A DNA stretch of 64,000 nt, taken from the NCBI RefSeq assembly GCF_012911845.1, contig NZ_JAAXCU010000045.1:62001-126000 (forward strand). The letters are read 5' to 3'. The position numbers and the translations under genes are program-made. Positions 39,376-49,583 of the stretch are shown here, piece after piece (the stretch's first letter is position 1; every line of letters starts with the position of its first letter). Under the pieces are notes generated by a model. That model was given only the letters and a program-made list of their open reading frames with translations. It had not been told where the DNA came from and ran no database searches. Origin of the DNA: Bacillus sp. RO2. GTDB lineage: Bacteria > Bacillota > Bacilli > Bacillales > Bacillaceae_I.

Positions 39376-40170
39376 ATGCATAGAGGAAAAGGTATGAAGT
39401 TTGTTGGTGACTCGCGTGTCCCGGCAGTACGCAAGCCTAATATTCCAAAAGACTATTCCGAGTTTCCTGGTAAAACGGAAGCATTCTGGCCAAACTTCTT
39501 GCTAAAAGAATGGATGGTTGGTGCGGTTTTCCTAATCGCATTCCTATGCCTGACTGTCGCTCACCAATCTCCATTGGAGCGTGTGGCAGATCCTACTGAT
39601 ACTGGATATATTCCGTTACCAGACTGGTACTTTTTATTCTTATACGAGCTACTTAAATATCAATACGCAGCTGGACCATACACGGTTATTGGTGCAATGA
39701 TCATGCCTGGTCTTGCGTTTGGTGCATTATTACTTGCTCCATTCTTAGATCGCGGTCCTGAGCGTCGCCCTAGTAAGCGTCCTATTGCTACTGGTCTTAT
39801 GTTACTAGGTATCGCTTCAGTCTTCTTCTTGACTTGGCAGTCTGTAGATTCTCATGACTGGGAAGCTGCGGCTCAGCAAGGGGAAATCACTGATGAAATT
39901 GATATTGAAATTGACATGGAAGCAGAAGGTTATGTTATTCTTCAAGAAAACACTTGCCTATCCTGTCACGGTGACAATCTTCAAGGTAACCCTGGAATGG
40001 CTCCATCTTTAATTGATAATCCTGACTTCGTATCTGAAGATTATCAGACGATTGCAGTAGAAGGTGTGGGTGGAATGCCTGCAGATCTTTTCAAGGGTAC
40101 AGACGAAGAACTTAAAATCCTAGGTGACTACCTAGTTGAAATGAATAAAAAAGCTGCGGAAGCAGAATAA
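39376..40170 (+). CDS. qcrC: Menaquinol-cytochrome c reductase cytochrome b/c subunit
   Basis: 264 residues. N-terminal part equals subunit IV (three membrane helices at about 46-62, 101-121 and 140-155; PLPDWYFLFLYELLKY is the quinol-site region), fused to a C-terminal cytochrome c domain with CLSCH (Cys194, Cys197, His198) and GGMPADLFKG carrying the distal Met. This fusion is typical of Bacillus bc complexes. ATG after AAGGAGGGG; a terminator follows. Confidence 0.97.
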   Translation: MHRGKGMKFVGDSRVPAVRKPNIPKDYSEFPGKTEAFWPNFLLKEWMVGAVFLIAFLCLTVAHQSPLERVADPTDTGYIPLPDWYFLFLYELLKYQYAAGPYTVIGAMIMPGLAFGALLLAPFLDRGPERRPSKRPIATGLMLLGIASVFFLTWQSVDSHDWEAAAQQGEITDEIDIEIDMEAEGYVILQENTCLSCHGDNLQGNPGMAPSLIDNPDFVSEDYQTIAVEGVGGMPADLFKGTDEELKILGDYLVEMNKKAAEAE

Positions 40171-40175
40171 CAAGG

Positions 40176-40203
40176 AAGCTGGCTAATTTAGCCAGCTTTT
40201 TTG
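40176..40203 (+). terminator. Intrinsic terminator after qcrC
   Basis: AAGCTGGCTAA/TTAGCCAGCTT-type dyad followed by six Ts. Confidence 0.9.
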
Positions 40204-40240
40204 TATAATGGAAACATCAATTAAATAAAAGTGAGGACAC

Positions 40241-40840
40241 ATGATGTTAACTTGGTTTATACACTTATTAAAAACACCGGTGATGCTTTGGCTGGTGTTG
40301 ATTATTAATGTTCTTGGCACTATCTATGGATACATATGGTATGGCTATCAGTTAGCAGAAACCCCTGCCATTTTTCTTATATTTGTTCCAGATAGTCCGA
40401 CAGCAAGTCTTTTCTTCTGTTTTGTATTAGTTGGATTTATTTTTAAAAAAAATTTCAAACTGTTTGAGGCGTTAGCAATTATCACATTAGTGAAGTACGG
40501 TATATGGGCTGTGGTAATGAATATATTAACGCTCATGGAAAACGGCTATTTGCCGATAGAAGGGTATATGCTGATTGTTTCCCATGGGGCTATGGCTGTG
40601 CAAGGAGTGCTATATAGTCCGTATTACCGTTTCAAACTATGGCATCTTGTAGCAGCAGGAATATGGACTTTACATAATGATGTTATTGACTATGTATTTA
40701 AAATGATGCCATGGTATGGCAGCTTAATGAAATACTTGCCTCAAATAGGATATTTCACATTTTGGTTAAGTATATTTTCCATCGGTGTTGCGTATTATTT
40801 TTCTTTACGGAACAATAGAATGAAGTTGTCCTTGGATTAA
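40241..40840 (+). CDS. ypjA: YpjA, DUF1405 membrane protein
   Basis: 199 residues with about five or six membrane helices. Features VPDSPTASLFFCFV and LHNDVIDY, both characteristic of DUF1405. Function unknown. Starts 70 bp after qcrC beyond its terminator; ATG after GTGAGGAC. ypjB follows, as in B. subtilis. Confidence 0.85.
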   Translation: MMLTWFIHLLKTPVMLWLVLIINVLGTIYGYIWYGYQLAETPAIFLIFVPDSPTASLFFCFVLVGFIFKKNFKLFEALAIITLVKYGIWAVVMNILTLMENGYLPIEGYMLIVSHGAMAVQGVLYSPYYRFKLWHLVAAGIWTLHNDVIDYVFKMMPWYGSLMKYLPQIGYFTFWLSIFSIGVAYYFSLRNNRMKLSLD

Positions 40841-40899
40841 TGTTCTAACCTTGTCCACACTCTCATAACATTTAGTAGAGAATATGGGAGGGACAAGCG

Positions 40900-41697
40900 A
40901 TGAAAGCAAAAAGACATATAATGGCTATTCTATTATTTTTACTTATTTTCCCGTCAGGTATAAAAGCACACTCTCATGAACCGTTAGAGCCATTTGCTCT
41001 TAATTTTATTATGGATGATGCTCTTCAGCTTGTGAAAACAGAACGGTATGTAGAAGCGCACAACCTAATGGATATTTTTTCTGATGAATTTACAAAGTTG
41101 ATGGTGACAAACCAGCAAATCCCATCTGATGAAGTTAGGATTATATCTGTGGTTCATCAACAATCAATGGCCTCCCTAAGTGACACACTTCTTCCGCATG
41201 AAGAAAAAGTAAGGGCAATCATTAGACTCCGTATGGCGGTAGATGCGATGACTTCTGAACACCAGCCGATGTGGGTGGAGATGGAAGACCCGCTAATCAT
41301 GACCTTTGAACAGCTGAAAGATTCAGTTGAAACTAGGGACAGTGATTCTTATGAAGCATTATATCGACGACTGCTATTGGAATACGATATGATTCATCCT
41401 AGTGTCAGAATGGATGTAAAACCAGAGTATATTCAAAAGATGGATGCCCATATCGATTACTTAGATAAAAATAGAGACGCTTTGCTTTCCCATTCAGAGG
41501 AATTCGACGATATGCAGGTAATTGAGGCAGATCTTAAAGCATTATTTAAAGAACTTAAAGAGGATGAAACAGATCCTTCACTTTTGTGGGTGATGATCTC
41601 AACTGGAAGCTTTATTTTATTGACACTGTCCTATGTGGCCTTCCGTAAGTACTTGGGTGCTAAGAGGCTTGAGATGCGGAAAAAGCTTAAAGATTGA
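40900..41697 (+). CDS. ypjB: Sporulation protein YpjB
   Basis: 265 residues. Signal peptide (basic KAKR, core IMAILLFLLIFPSGI, then AHSH), a helical extracytoplasmic region, and one C-terminal membrane segment (about 230-248, LLWVMISTGSFILLTLSYVA) with a basic cytoplasmic tail. The family is annotated as sporulation-associated in Bacillus; mechanism unknown. ATG after GGGAGGGA. Confidence 0.85.
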   Translation: MKAKRHIMAILLFLLIFPSGIKAHSHEPLEPFALNFIMDDALQLVKTERYVEAHNLMDIFSDEFTKLMVTNQQIPSDEVRIISVVHQQSMASLSDTLLPHEEKVRAIIRLRMAVDAMTSEHQPMWVEMEDPLIMTFEQLKDSVETRDSDSYEALYRRLLLEYDMIHPSVRMDVKPEYIQKMDAHIDYLDKNRDALLSHSEEFDDMQVIEADLKALFKELKEDETDPSLLWVMISTGSFILLTLSYVAFRKYLGAKRLEMRKKLKD

Positions 41698-41780
41698 CAG
41701 GGATAAAATAAAGGAAATAAAATAATCCTAATAGGAAGACTACAGTTAGCTATGTATTCAAGCTAAGGAGGGACTTACTA

Positions 41781-42461
41781 ATGGGATTGGGAATGTATCT
41801 AATCTACTTTGCTTTCTTGCTGATTGTCCCACTATGGGCGCAGTCAAGGGTGAAAAGCGCGTATAAAAAGTTTTCAAAAGTTGCTTCCTCTTCCGGGATG
41901 CCGGGAGCAGAGGTTGCTAGGAAAATATTACACGATAACGGAATCCATGATGTGAGGGTGGAAGAGACAAGAGGGCATTTGACTGACCATTATGATCCTC
42001 GGTCAAAAACAATCAGGTTGTCGTCACATAATTATCATGGTAATTCCATAGCAGGTGCAGCAATTGCGGCTCATGAAGTAGGCCATGCCATTCAAGACAA
42101 CCAGGACTATGCGTTTTTGCGGTTTCGCCATTCATTAGTGCCAGTAGCAAGTCTTGGTTCGAATATGTCATTTTTCTTGATTTTCGCTGGGATTATCTTT
42201 AGTGCTAGTAACCTGATTCTTGTCGGAATCATCTTTATGGCTGCTGCGGTGCTGTTTCAGTTGGTAACCTTGCCTGTTGAATTTGACGCATCTAATCGTG
42301 CGATGGATCAAGTGGTGTCGCTTGGAATTATTAATAACAACGAAGAGCGTGAAACAAAGAAAGTACTAAATGCGGCGGCATTGACATATGTGGCAGCAGC
42401 AGCTGTTGCGGTAGCGGAGCTGGTGAGGTTTATTTTGATTTATTTGGGTAGTAGGGAATAG
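41781..42461 (+). CDS. Zinc metallopeptidase, YugP family
   Basis: 226 residues. Membrane-embedded peptidase: N-terminal segment 5-20, then the extramembrane active site AAHEVGHAIQD (His98, Glu99, His102), followed by two hydrophobic segments (about 118-160) and LPVEFDASNRAMD with the third metal-ligand region; a last helix at the C-terminus. Same PF04298-type architecture as YugP. Substrate unknown. ATG after AAGGAGGGA. Convergent with the YitT-family gene across a shared hairpin. Confidence 0.9.
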   Translation: MGLGMYLIYFAFLLIVPLWAQSRVKSAYKKFSKVASSSGMPGAEVARKILHDNGIHDVRVEETRGHLTDHYDPRSKTIRLSSHNYHGNSIAGAAIAAHEVGHAIQDNQDYAFLRFRHSLVPVASLGSNMSFFLIFAGIIFSASNLILVGIIFMAAAVLFQLVTLPVEFDASNRAMDQVVSLGIINNNEERETKKVLNAAALTYVAAAAVAVAELVRFILIYLGSRE

Positions 42462-42473
42462 TTAGATTGAAAA

Positions 42474-42500
42474 AGCAGCCATTTTAGTGGCTGCTCTTTT
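42474..42500. terminator. Hairpin between convergent genes
   Basis: AGCAGCCA/TGGCTGCT with TTTTAG loop; A-rich on the left and CTTTTC on the right, so it can serve both directions. Confidence 0.75.
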
Positions 42501-42520
42501 CAATATCTGCTAAGCATTGT

Positions 42521-43396
42521 CTATCTCTCCATCGGATTCTTATTCTCATCCAACGTAAAGCCTTCCCCAAGTACATCATGCACATCACTTACCGCAACAA
42601 ACGCATGTGGATCAACGGAAGTGATGACATTTTTCAACTTTACCAGCTCATTTTTCGCAACTACACAATACAGCACATTACGCTCCACCTTTGAAAAAGA
42701 ACCTTGCCCTCGCAATATTGTCACACCGCGGTCCATTTCCTCATGTACTTTTGATGCAATCTCTTCGTTCTTTTCAGAAATAATGGTTGCTCCTTTAGCT
42801 GCATAAGCTCCCTCTTGCATGAAATCAATCACACGAGCGGCAACAAACACAGCAACAAGCGTATACATAGCTTCCTGATAGGTTAAGTACATGATCAAGG
42901 AGAGTACGATAACCACAGCATCAAACATGAACATCGCTTTTCCCATGCTCCAGCCAATATACTTGTGCGCAAGACGTGCGATAATATCCACTCCGCCTGT
43001 TGTTCCTCCGTATCGGAAAATAATCCCCAGACCTATCCCGATGAACACTCCTGCAAACAACGCTGCCAAAGTTAAATCATTTTCAAGAGGAGGAAACATC
43101 AAAGGAACCCTTTGGAATATCCATAAAAACAAGGACAAACTGAACGTCCCAATCAATGTGTAAAAGAACGTGTTTCTTCCTAGCAGCTTCCAACCAATGA
43201 AGAAGATAGGGATATTAAGCAAAAGGTTGGTATAAGAAGGATCAAATCTGAAAAGAAAGTATAAAAGTAGGGTGATGCCAGTAAAGCCGCCTTCTGCTAG
43301 ATTGTTTTGCATATTGAAGTTGACAAGACCAAATGCGAAAATGGCAGAACCGATAAGTATGTAGATAATGTTTTTTATTTTCAAGCCTTTTAACAT
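42521..43396 (-). CDS. ypjC: YitT-family membrane protein YpjC
   Basis: 291 residues, minus strand. Five to six membrane helices in the first 180 residues with YGGTTGGVDIIARL in the middle, then a cytoplasmic DUF2179 domain (about 205-285: KGATIISEKNEEI, MDRGVTILRGQGSFSKVERNVLYCVV). Function unknown; YitT-family proteins are widespread in Firmicutes. The only minus-strand gene between ypzI and ponA. ATG after GGAGGTTCAT. Confidence 0.88.
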   Translation of the reverse strand: MLKGLKIKNIIYILIGSAIFAFGLVNFNMQNNLAEGGFTGITLLLYFLFRFDPSYTNLLLNIPIFFIGWKLLGRNTFFYTLIGTFSLSLFLWIFQRVPLMFPPLENDLTLAALFAGVFIGIGLGIIFRYGGTTGGVDIIARLAHKYIGWSMGKAMFMFDAVVIVLSLIMYLTYQEAMYTLVAVFVAARVIDFMQEGAYAAKGATIISEKNEEIASKVHEEMDRGVTILRGQGSFSKVERNVLYCVVAKNELVKLKNVITSVDPHAFVAVSDVHDVLGEGFTLDENKNPMER

Positions 43397-43506
43397 GATG
43401 AACCTCCAAGACCTAGATAGTTTACAACCTCTCTATTATAATAGACAAGGAGAAGAGAAGTAAATGAGATAAAGGGTAAGGCTTATTATTTGTTTTTTTA
43501 TCACTT

Positions 43507-43586
43507 CCTGTCGATTCCGTTCCAGGTGTTCGAGTTCCGCGGGGCGGTGCTTAAGCCTCCTCGGCTGCGCCTAAGCCACTGAAAAA
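43507..43586 (-). repeat. Half element E of the MITE-like family
   Basis: Begins CCTGTCGATTCCG and ends GCCACTGAAAAA. Read on the minus strand it starts TTTTTCAGTGGC, the same start as half elements G and I. Lies in the 552-bp gap 43397-43948. Confidence 0.7.
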
Positions 43587-43615
43587 GCTTTGATTTTATC
43601 AATTGTTTAGATAAC

Positions 43616-43741
43616 GCTGTTGATTTCCGCAAATGGCTTCGCTTTCCTAGGGGCTGACGAGAGCCTCCTCGGCAAGCCTGCGGGGTCTCCACCAAGCGCT
43701 ATCTCCCTTAGGAGTCTTCGCCTTTTGCTCCAATCAACAGC
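43616..43741 (-). repeat. Interspersed MITE-like element, copy F (reverse)
   Basis: 126 bp with perfect terminal inverted repeats GCTGTTGATT/AATCAACAGC; interior AAATGGCTTCGCTTTCCTAG and CTTCGCCTTTTGCTCCAATC are the mirror of copies A and H. It lies between half elements E and G. Confidence 0.88.
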
Positions 43742-43773
43742 TCAAAAATACCAAGTACTATATAATATCAGTT

Positions 43774-43860
43774 TTTTAGTGGCCTCGGCCGCGCCTGTGA
43801 GGTCTCAAGTCTACCGCTCCCTCCCGCCGGAGTCTCACACCTTGCACTACAATCGACAGG
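43774..43860 (+). repeat. Half element G of the MITE-like family
   Basis: Starts TTTTTTAGTGGCCTCGG and ends CAATCGACAGG, the exact inverse of the CCTGTCGATT that begins half element E. Confidence 0.7.
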
Positions 43861-43948
43861 ATGGTGTTGAGTAATCGCAAGAATTAAGCTCAATCATTTG
43901 TCAAATGATAGGGTTTTAGCTAACATGATAAGGTGAGGTGACATGTGC

Positions 43949-44287
43949 ATGAATGAAAAGACGATGCAAGAGATGCAAAAGGAAGTTGACAATTATATTT
44001 CCCAATTTAAAGAAGGTTATTTCAGTCCATTAGCGATGCTTGCAAGGATGACAGAGGAACTTGGAGAACTGTCTCGCGAAGTTAATCATTACTATGGAGA
44101 AAAGCCAAAGAAAAGCACAGAAAAAGAAAATACAATGGAAGAAGAGTTAGGTGATATGTTGTTTGTGATGATCTGCTTCGCTAATTCTCTTAATATAGAT
44201 CTACAAGAAGCACACGACCGTGTAATGGAAAAGTTTCAAACCAGAGATAAAGATAGATGGACAAGGATTGAGGAGGAAGGGAAATAA
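43949..44287 (+). CDS. ypjD: MazG-like nucleotide pyrophosphohydrolase YpjD
   Basis: 112 residues from ATG 43949 ([16 protein letters not shown]), 8 bp after AAGGTGAGGTG; ATG 43943 is too close to that site. All-helical MazG fold with the metal-binding EELGELSRE and [11 protein letters not shown] motifs (ExxE...ExxD). Predicted to hydrolyse nucleoside triphosphates to monophosphate and PPi. First gene of the ypjD-dapB-mgsA-bsh-cca-birA run; its stop overlaps the dapB start by one base. Confidence 0.92.
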   Translation: MNEKTMQEMQKEVDNYISQFKEGYFSPLAMLARMTEELGELSREVNHYYGEKPKKSTEKENTMEEELGDMLFVMICFANSLNIDLQEAHDRVMEKFQTRDKDRWTRIEEEGK

Positions 44288-45090
44288 TGAAAAACATCAA
44301 GATTATCCTTGCCGGCCCTCGTGGACGCATGGGAAGAGAAGCAGTGGATTTAATACATAATGTAGAACACTTTCAATTGGTTGCTTGCCTTGACAGAGAG
44401 AACGAGGGCAAATTGCTTTCTGATGTGGAAGGGTTCCCCAAAATTGATGCTCCAATTTACACTGATCCAAGAACTTGTTTTAAAGAGATAGAAGCAGATG
44501 TACTTATAGACCTTACCACTCCTGAAATAGGAAAAATCAATACGAAACTCGCAGTGGAACATGGGATTCGTCCTGTAGTTGGTACTACTGGTTTTAATGA
44601 AGAGGAACTTCAAGAATTAACAGAACTTGCAGAATCCCAAAAAGTCGGTGTCATCATTGCTCCAAACTTTGCTGTAGGAGCCATTTTAATGATGAAGTTT
44701 GCTCAAATGGCAGCAAAGCATTTTCAAGACGTGGAAATCATGGAATTGCATCATGATAGAAAACTGGATGCTCCTTCTGGCACAGCCATAAAGACGGCAG
44801 AACTTATTTCCAAAACGCGTGAACCAAAACACCAAGGCCATCCTGAGGAAGAGGAGACCATCAATGGAGCAAGAGGAGCAGAAACCAAAGATGGAATTCG
44901 AATTCACAGTGTTAGATTGCCTGGGCTTGTAGCGCACCAAGAAGTAATGTTTGGCGGGGAAGGCCAATCATTGACGATCCGTCATGATTCCTACAATCGT
45001 GCAAGCTTTATGTCTGGTGTGAGACTGTCTGTGGAAACAATTATGAATCTGGAAGAGTTAGTGTACGGCTTGGAAAATATTATCGAGTAA
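44287..45090 (+). CDS. dapB: 4-hydroxy-tetrahydrodipicolinate reductase
   Basis: 267 residues. NAD(P)H step in lysine/diaminopimelate synthesis. [14 protein letters not shown] at the N-terminus, [25 protein letters not shown], and the signature [15 protein letters not shown] with catalytic His and Lys. TAATG coupling with ypjD. Confidence 0.97.
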   Translation: MKNIKIILAGPRGRMGREAVDLIHNVEHFQLVACLDRENEGKLLSDVEGFPKIDAPIYTDPRTCFKEIEADVLIDLTTPEIGKINTKLAVEHGIRPVVGTTGFNEEELQELTELAESQKVGVIIAPNFAVGAILMMKFAQMAAKHFQDVEIMELHHDRKLDAPSGTAIKTAELISKTREPKHQGHPEEEETINGARGAETKDGIRIHSVRLPGLVAHQEVMFGGEGQSLTIRHDSYNRASFMSGVRLSVETIMNLEELVYGLENIIE

Positions 45091-45103
45091 CGGGGGAACT
45101 GTC

Positions 45104-45523
45104 ATGAAGATAGCATTAATTGCACACGATAAGAAAAAACCGGATATGATTCAATTTGCTACCGCGTATAAAACGATATTGGAAAAGCATGAAATTTTTG
45201 CGACAGGTACCACTGGCCTTAGGATTGCAGAGGCGACTGGTTTGACTGTTTATCGTTTTCAGTCTGGACCACTAGGTGGGGATCAAGAAATTGGGGCCAT
45301 GATTGCCCAAAATAAAATGGATTTGGTAATCTTTTTCCGGGATCCTTTGACTGCCCAACCTCATGAGCCGGATGTGACAGCATTACTTCGTTTATGTGAC
45401 GTATATTCCATTCCCTTAGCAACCAATATGGGGACAGCGGAGATTTTAATTCACGGCCTTGCAAGGGGAGAGCTGAGCTGGAGAGAGATTGTTCACGGTA
45501 GAGAGGCAGAGAGCAATGACTGA
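45104..45523 (+). CDS. mgsA: Methylglyoxal synthase
   Basis: 139 residues. Converts dihydroxyacetone phosphate to methylglyoxal. [23 protein letters not shown] (phosphate loop), [15 protein letters not shown] and [14 protein letters not shown] with the catalytic Asp. 13 bp after dapB; overlaps bshB1 by 8 bp. Confidence 0.97.
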   Translation: MKIALIAHDKKKPDMIQFATAYKTILEKHEIFATGTTGLRIAEATGLTVYRFQSGPLGGDQEIGAMIAQNKMDLVIFFRDPLTAQPHEPDVTALLRLCDVYSIPLATNMGTAEILIHGLARGELSWREIVHGREAESND

Positions 45524-46226
45524 ACCACTGGACATCCTCGCTTTTGGGGCACATCCTGATGATGTCGAAATTGGGATGGCAGGGACGCTTGCCAAATATA
45601 AAGAACAAGGCTTAAAAATCGGTATCTGTAATCTGACACTTGCAGAGAAATCATCCAACGGAACCGTAGAAATTCGCCAGAGTGAAGCAGCCAAGGCTGC
45701 AAGTATTTTGGAGCTTGATGAACTTATTCAGCTATCTTTGCCGGATAGGGGGTTATATCTGAAAGAAGAATACATAACCGAGATTGTATCTGTCATTAGA
45801 ACTTACAGGCCACGTCTTGTCTTTGCCCCATATCTTGAAGATCGTCATCCTGATCATGGCAATTGTGCCAAGTTAGTGGAAGAGGCAGTCTTTTCCTCCG
45901 GTGTTAGAATGGTGGAAGATTACAAGAACCAAAAAGCACATAAACCAGATAACCTTTATTTTTATCAGATTAATGGGATGAATACACCGAATTTTTACAT
46001 AGATGTATCAGATCAAATCAATAAAAAAACGATGGCGCTTCAAGCCTATACAAGCCAATTCGAAAAAGATAAAGACGGCGTAGAGACACCGCTTACCAAC
46101 GGGTATGTGGACGCGGTCATAAGCCGTGAACGGGCATATGGGAAGCAAATCGGTTCTAAGTACGCAGAAGGCTTTTTTGCCAAAGGACCACTTGTCCTAA
46201 ATTATGATTTATTAGGTGGGATTTAA
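45516..46226 (+). CDS. bshB1: N-acetyl-alpha-D-glucosaminyl L-malate deacetylase 1
   Basis: 236 residues. Second step of bacillithiol synthesis. PIG-L/LmbE zinc deacetylase: [19 protein letters not shown] has the His-Asp-Asp zinc motif, and [17 protein letters not shown] the second. ATG 45516 ([16 protein letters not shown]) is chosen over TTG 45489 because homologues start there and GAGAGG precedes it. Followed directly by bshA. Confidence 0.95.
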   Translation: MTEPLDILAFGAHPDDVEIGMAGTLAKYKEQGLKIGICNLTLAEKSSNGTVEIRQSEAAKAASILELDELIQLSLPDRGLYLKEEYITEIVSVIRTYRPRLVFAPYLEDRHPDHGNCAKLVEEAVFSSGVRMVEDYKNQKAHKPDNLYFYQINGMNTPNFYIDVSDQINKKTMALQAYTSQFEKDKDGVETPLTNGYVDAVISRERAYGKQIGSKYAEGFFAKGPLVLNYDLLGGI

Positions 46227-47360
46227 TTGAAATTGAAAATCGGCATTACCTGCTATCCAACCGTAGGGGGATCTGGGGTAATTGCAACGGAATTAGGAAA
46301 ACTCTTGGCGGAAAAGGGGCATGAAATTCACTTCATCTCCTCGAGTATGCCTTTTCGACTAAATAAAGTGTATAGCAACATTTATTATCACGAAGTACAG
46401 GTGAATCAGTATTCTGTCTTTCAGTACCCGCCTTATGACTTGGCCTTAGCAAGCAAAATGGCAGAAGTGGCAAAAAGGGAAAAATTAGACTTGCTGCATG
46501 TACACTATGCTATCCCTCATGCAGTATGTGCTTATTTGGCCAAAAAGATGACGGATGATAAACTAAAAATAGTGACCACTTTACATGGTACGGATATTAC
46601 GGTATTAGGTTACGATCCATCTTTAAACGATATGATCCGTTTTGGTATTGAAGGGTCGGATGTAGTAACGGCAGTATCTGAATCTCTTGTTCAACAGACT
46701 TATGACCTTCTGCAACCAAAGAAGGCCATTCAAACCGTTTATAATTTTATTGATGAACGGGTGTATTTTAAAAAAGATACGCAAGATTTGAAAACACAAT
46801 ATGGGATATCTGATGAGGAAAAAGTCATCATTCATGTGTCCAATTTCCGGAAAGTAAAGCGAGTTCAAGATGTTGTGAAGTCTTTTCATCTTATTGAAAA
46901 GCAAGTACCTTCCAAACTACTGCTTGTAGGAGATGGACCGGAAATTTCAGTCGTCTGTAATTTAGTAAGAGAACTTGGGTTAAAAGATAAGGTGCTGTTC
47001 CTTGGAAAACAGGAGAACCTAGAAGACTTATACTCCATCAGCGACCTTATGCTTCTTTTATCAGAAAAAGAGAGTTTTGGCCTTGTGTTATTAGAAGCAA
47101 TGGCGTGTGGCGTTCCTTCTGTAGGAACCAAGATTGGTGGAATCCCAGAAGTGATAGATGACGGAGTAACCGGATACCTAAGTGATGTAGGAAATATAGA
47201 AGAAATAGCGCAAAATGCGGTAAGAATATTGGGAAATGCAACGCTACATAAAGAGTTTGCTGAAAATGCCATTTCTCGTGTGAAAGAACATTTCAGTTCA
47301 CGGAAAATAGTGGAACAATATGAAGATATGTATAAGCAATTGATTAATCAAGAGGGATGA
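46227..47360 (+). CDS. bshA: N-acetyl-alpha-D-glucosaminyl L-malate synthase
   Basis: 377 residues, GT4 glycosyltransferase that joins GlcNAc from UDP-GlcNAc to L-malate, the first step of bacillithiol synthesis. [61 protein letters not shown] and the [22 protein letters not shown] nucleotide-sugar motif. TTG start immediately after bshB1. Confidence 0.96.
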   Translation: MKLKIGITCYPTVGGSGVIATELGKLLAEKGHEIHFISSSMPFRLNKVYSNIYYHEVQVNQYSVFQYPPYDLALASKMAEVAKREKLDLLHVHYAIPHAVCAYLAKKMTDDKLKIVTTLHGTDITVLGYDPSLNDMIRFGIEGSDVVTAVSESLVQQTYDLLQPKKAIQTVYNFIDERVYFKKDTQDLKTQYGISDEEKVIIHVSNFRKVKRVQDVVKSFHLIEKQVPSKLLLVGDGPEISVVCNLVRELGLKDKVLFLGKQENLEDLYSISDLMLLLSEKESFGLVLLEAMACGVPSVGTKIGGIPEVIDDGVTGYLSDVGNIEEIAQNAVRILGNATLHKEFAENAISRVKEHFSSRKIVEQYEDMYKQLINQEG

Positions 47361-47376
47361 AAACGGGGGAGTAATC

Positions 47377-48594
47377 ATGAACAATGCCTTCCGACAAGGA
47401 ATTGAAATCATAGAGCGTTTAGAAGAAAACGGACATGAAGCATACTTTGTAGGAGGCTCTGTTCGGGATACTCTGATGGACAGAGTGATAGGGGATATCG
47501 ATATTGCTACTTCTGCCACTCCAGAAGAAATCCAAGCCATATTTCCAAAGACGGTAGATGTCGGTGCGGAACATGGAACAATCATAGTTGTTTCTTCAGA
47601 AGACGAAAACTATGAAGTGACAACGTTCCGTACAGATGGAACCTATACAGATAATCGTCATCCAGATGAAGTGATCTTTGTGAAGAGCTTAAAGGAAGAC
47701 TTGAAACGAAGAGACTTCACGATGAATGCAATTGCGATGAATAAAGTCGGCAAAATTCTCGATCCATTTGATGGAGAGAAGGATATAAACAGGAAAGTTA
47801 TTCGTACTGTGGGCAAGGCTACTGACCGTTTCAGGGAGGATGCCTTGAGGATGCTCCGGGCTGTACGATTTGCCAGTCAATTGTCTTTTTCTTTAGAAGC
47901 AGACACTTTTTTGGGAATTCAAGCAGACAAAGCGTTGCTTGCCAATGTTTCTATTGAAAGAAAAACGATAGAAATGGAAAAGCTATTACTTGGACAAGGA
48001 ATTAAGTTTGGCTTAGAACTTTTGGTTACCACTGGCCTTCATTCCTACCTCCCGCAGCTTGAAGGGAAAGAGAAGCAATTGTCGGAGCTTGGGGACATGC
48101 CTCTCCATCGCCTTAAAAACCGGTCATCCACTTGGACGATTTTGTCATACGCTTTAAAGATTGACAAGCATGAAGTGGAAGGGTTTTTAACGAGCTGGAA
48201 ACTGCCAAAGAAGATCATTAAGTCAGTCGTAGAGAATCTACTGCTCATGGAAAAGATTCAACAATATGGCTGGCGTAGGGAAGCAGTATACAGAGCGGGG
48301 CGTGAGCAGTCTTTAGAAGTTCACCAAGTGATGTGCATGCTAGGTTTGGACGAAGAAACCTCTAAAAAGAAGATAGATGAGTTATATGAGAATTTGCCGA
48401 TCCACAGTTTGAAAGATATTGTTTTCGACGGTCATGACCTAATGGAACTGGCAGGAGGAAAAAGAGGAAAGTGGATTTCCGAGATACTCTCAGACATGGA
48501 AATGGCTTTGATAAACGAGGAAACAGAAAATGAAAGAGCGGCTTTGAAGGAGTGGGTGTACAATTGGCTACAGAAATACGATCCAAACTATTAA
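47377..48594 (+). CDS. cca: CCA-adding tRNA nucleotidyltransferase
   Basis: 405 residues, class II enzyme adding CCA to tRNA 3' ends. Nucleotidyl-transfer motif GGSVRDTLMDRVIGDIDIAT near residue 27 with the catalytic Asp pair, RRDFTMNAIAM, DPFDGEKDI, and the template-forming FREDALRMLRAVRFA. The helical C-terminal half is standard. ATG; birA overlaps its end. Confidence 0.96.
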   Translation: MNNAFRQGIEIIERLEENGHEAYFVGGSVRDTLMDRVIGDIDIATSATPEEIQAIFPKTVDVGAEHGTIIVVSSEDENYEVTTFRTDGTYTDNRHPDEVIFVKSLKEDLKRRDFTMNAIAMNKVGKILDPFDGEKDINRKVIRTVGKATDRFREDALRMLRAVRFASQLSFSLEADTFLGIQADKALLANVSIERKTIEMEKLLLGQGIKFGLELLVTTGLHSYLPQLEGKEKQLSELGDMPLHRLKNRSSTWTILSYALKIDKHEVEGFLTSWKLPKKIIKSVVENLLLMEKIQQYGWRREAVYRAGREQSLEVHQVMCMLGLDEETSKKKIDELYENLPIHSLKDIVFDGHDLMELAGGKRGKWISEILSDMEMALINEETENERAALKEWVYNWLQKYDPNY

Positions 48595-49550
48595 AAATGT
48601 TCACCGAGATTGAAGGTGATTTCCTTTCTGGCCAAAAGATAAGCGAAGAATTAGGGTGTTCAAGAACAGCCGTTTGGAAGCATATTGAAGACTTGAGGCA
48701 GGAAGGCTATGAGCTTGAGGCAGTAAGAAGAAAGGGATACCGAATAAAAACCATTCCCGATAAGATATCCCACAATGAAATCTCTTTAGGGTTAAAAACG
48801 GAAACACTAGGACGAAAAATACATTTTGAAGATTCCGTCACCTCCACCCAAAAAATAGCCCATCAATTGGCTTATGATGGTGTACCTGAGGGAACATTGG
48901 TTGTTGCCGAGGAGCAAACTTCTGGGAGAGGGAGATTAAGCAGGGCCTGGTATTCACCAAAATACACAGGAGTTTGGATGAGTCTGATTTTACGCCCTAA
49001 CCTCCCGCCTGCAAAAGCACCTCAACTGACTTTATTGACAGCAGTCGCCATCACTCAGGCGATTGAAGAGGTGACCGGATTGCGTCCGGATATTAAATGG
49101 CCTAATGATATATTGATCAATAAAAAGAAAACAGTCGGTATACTTACTGAAATGCAGGCAGAAGCAGATAAAATCAATTCTGTCATTATCGGCATGGGGA
49201 TAAATGTGAATCAAACTTTGGAACAATTTCCGGAAGATCTTCATTCCATTGCAACCTCTTTGTCCATTGAATTAGGAGAAAAGGTCAATCGGGCGGAGCT
49301 TATCCAATCCATTCTCATGAAATTTGAAAATCTTTATCAAAAGTATTTGCAGCATGGGTTTTATCCGATCAAACTTTTATGGGAGTCTTATGCCATCAGT
49401 ATCGGCAAGAGGATCATTGCTCGCACTATCACAGGAACATTAGAAGGAACAGCTAAAGGCATTACAGAAGACGGTGTTCTAATGCTTGAGGATGACCAAG
49501 ACGTAACCCACTATATTCACTCAGCGGATATCCAAATTGGAAGCGATTAA
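48564..49550 (+). CDS. birA: Biotin-protein ligase / biotin repressor
   Basis: About 328 residues. N-terminal winged helix (ISEELGCSRTAVWKHIEDLRQ, about 28-48) for operator binding, central ligase domain with STQKIAHQLA, GRGRLSRAWYSPKYTGVWMS, KWPNDILINKKKTVGIL, and a C-terminal SH3-like domain. Acts both as ligase and as repressor of biotin genes. TTG 48564 (MATEIRSKLLKMF) sits 11 bp after AAGGAG; a GTG at 48552 lies within that site. Overlaps cca. Confidence 0.93.
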   Translation: MATEIRSKLLKMFTEIEGDFLSGQKISEELGCSRTAVWKHIEDLRQEGYELEAVRRKGYRIKTIPDKISHNEISLGLKTETLGRKIHFEDSVTSTQKIAHQLAYDGVPEGTLVVAEEQTSGRGRLSRAWYSPKYTGVWMSLILRPNLPPAKAPQLTLLTAVAITQAIEEVTGLRPDIKWPNDILINKKKTVGILTEMQAEADKINSVIIGMGINVNQTLEQFPEDLHSIATSLSIELGEKVNRAELIQSILMKFENLYQKYLQHGFYPIKLLWESYAISIGKRIIARTITGTLEGTAKGITEDGVLMLEDDQDVTHYIHSADIQIGSD

Positions 49551-49583
49551 ATGATGGCATTCTTTCACCACATGCACTATAAT

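Noticed and set aside
43620-43874. 84-codon plus-strand frame
   Set aside because: Falls wholly within repeat elements F and G.
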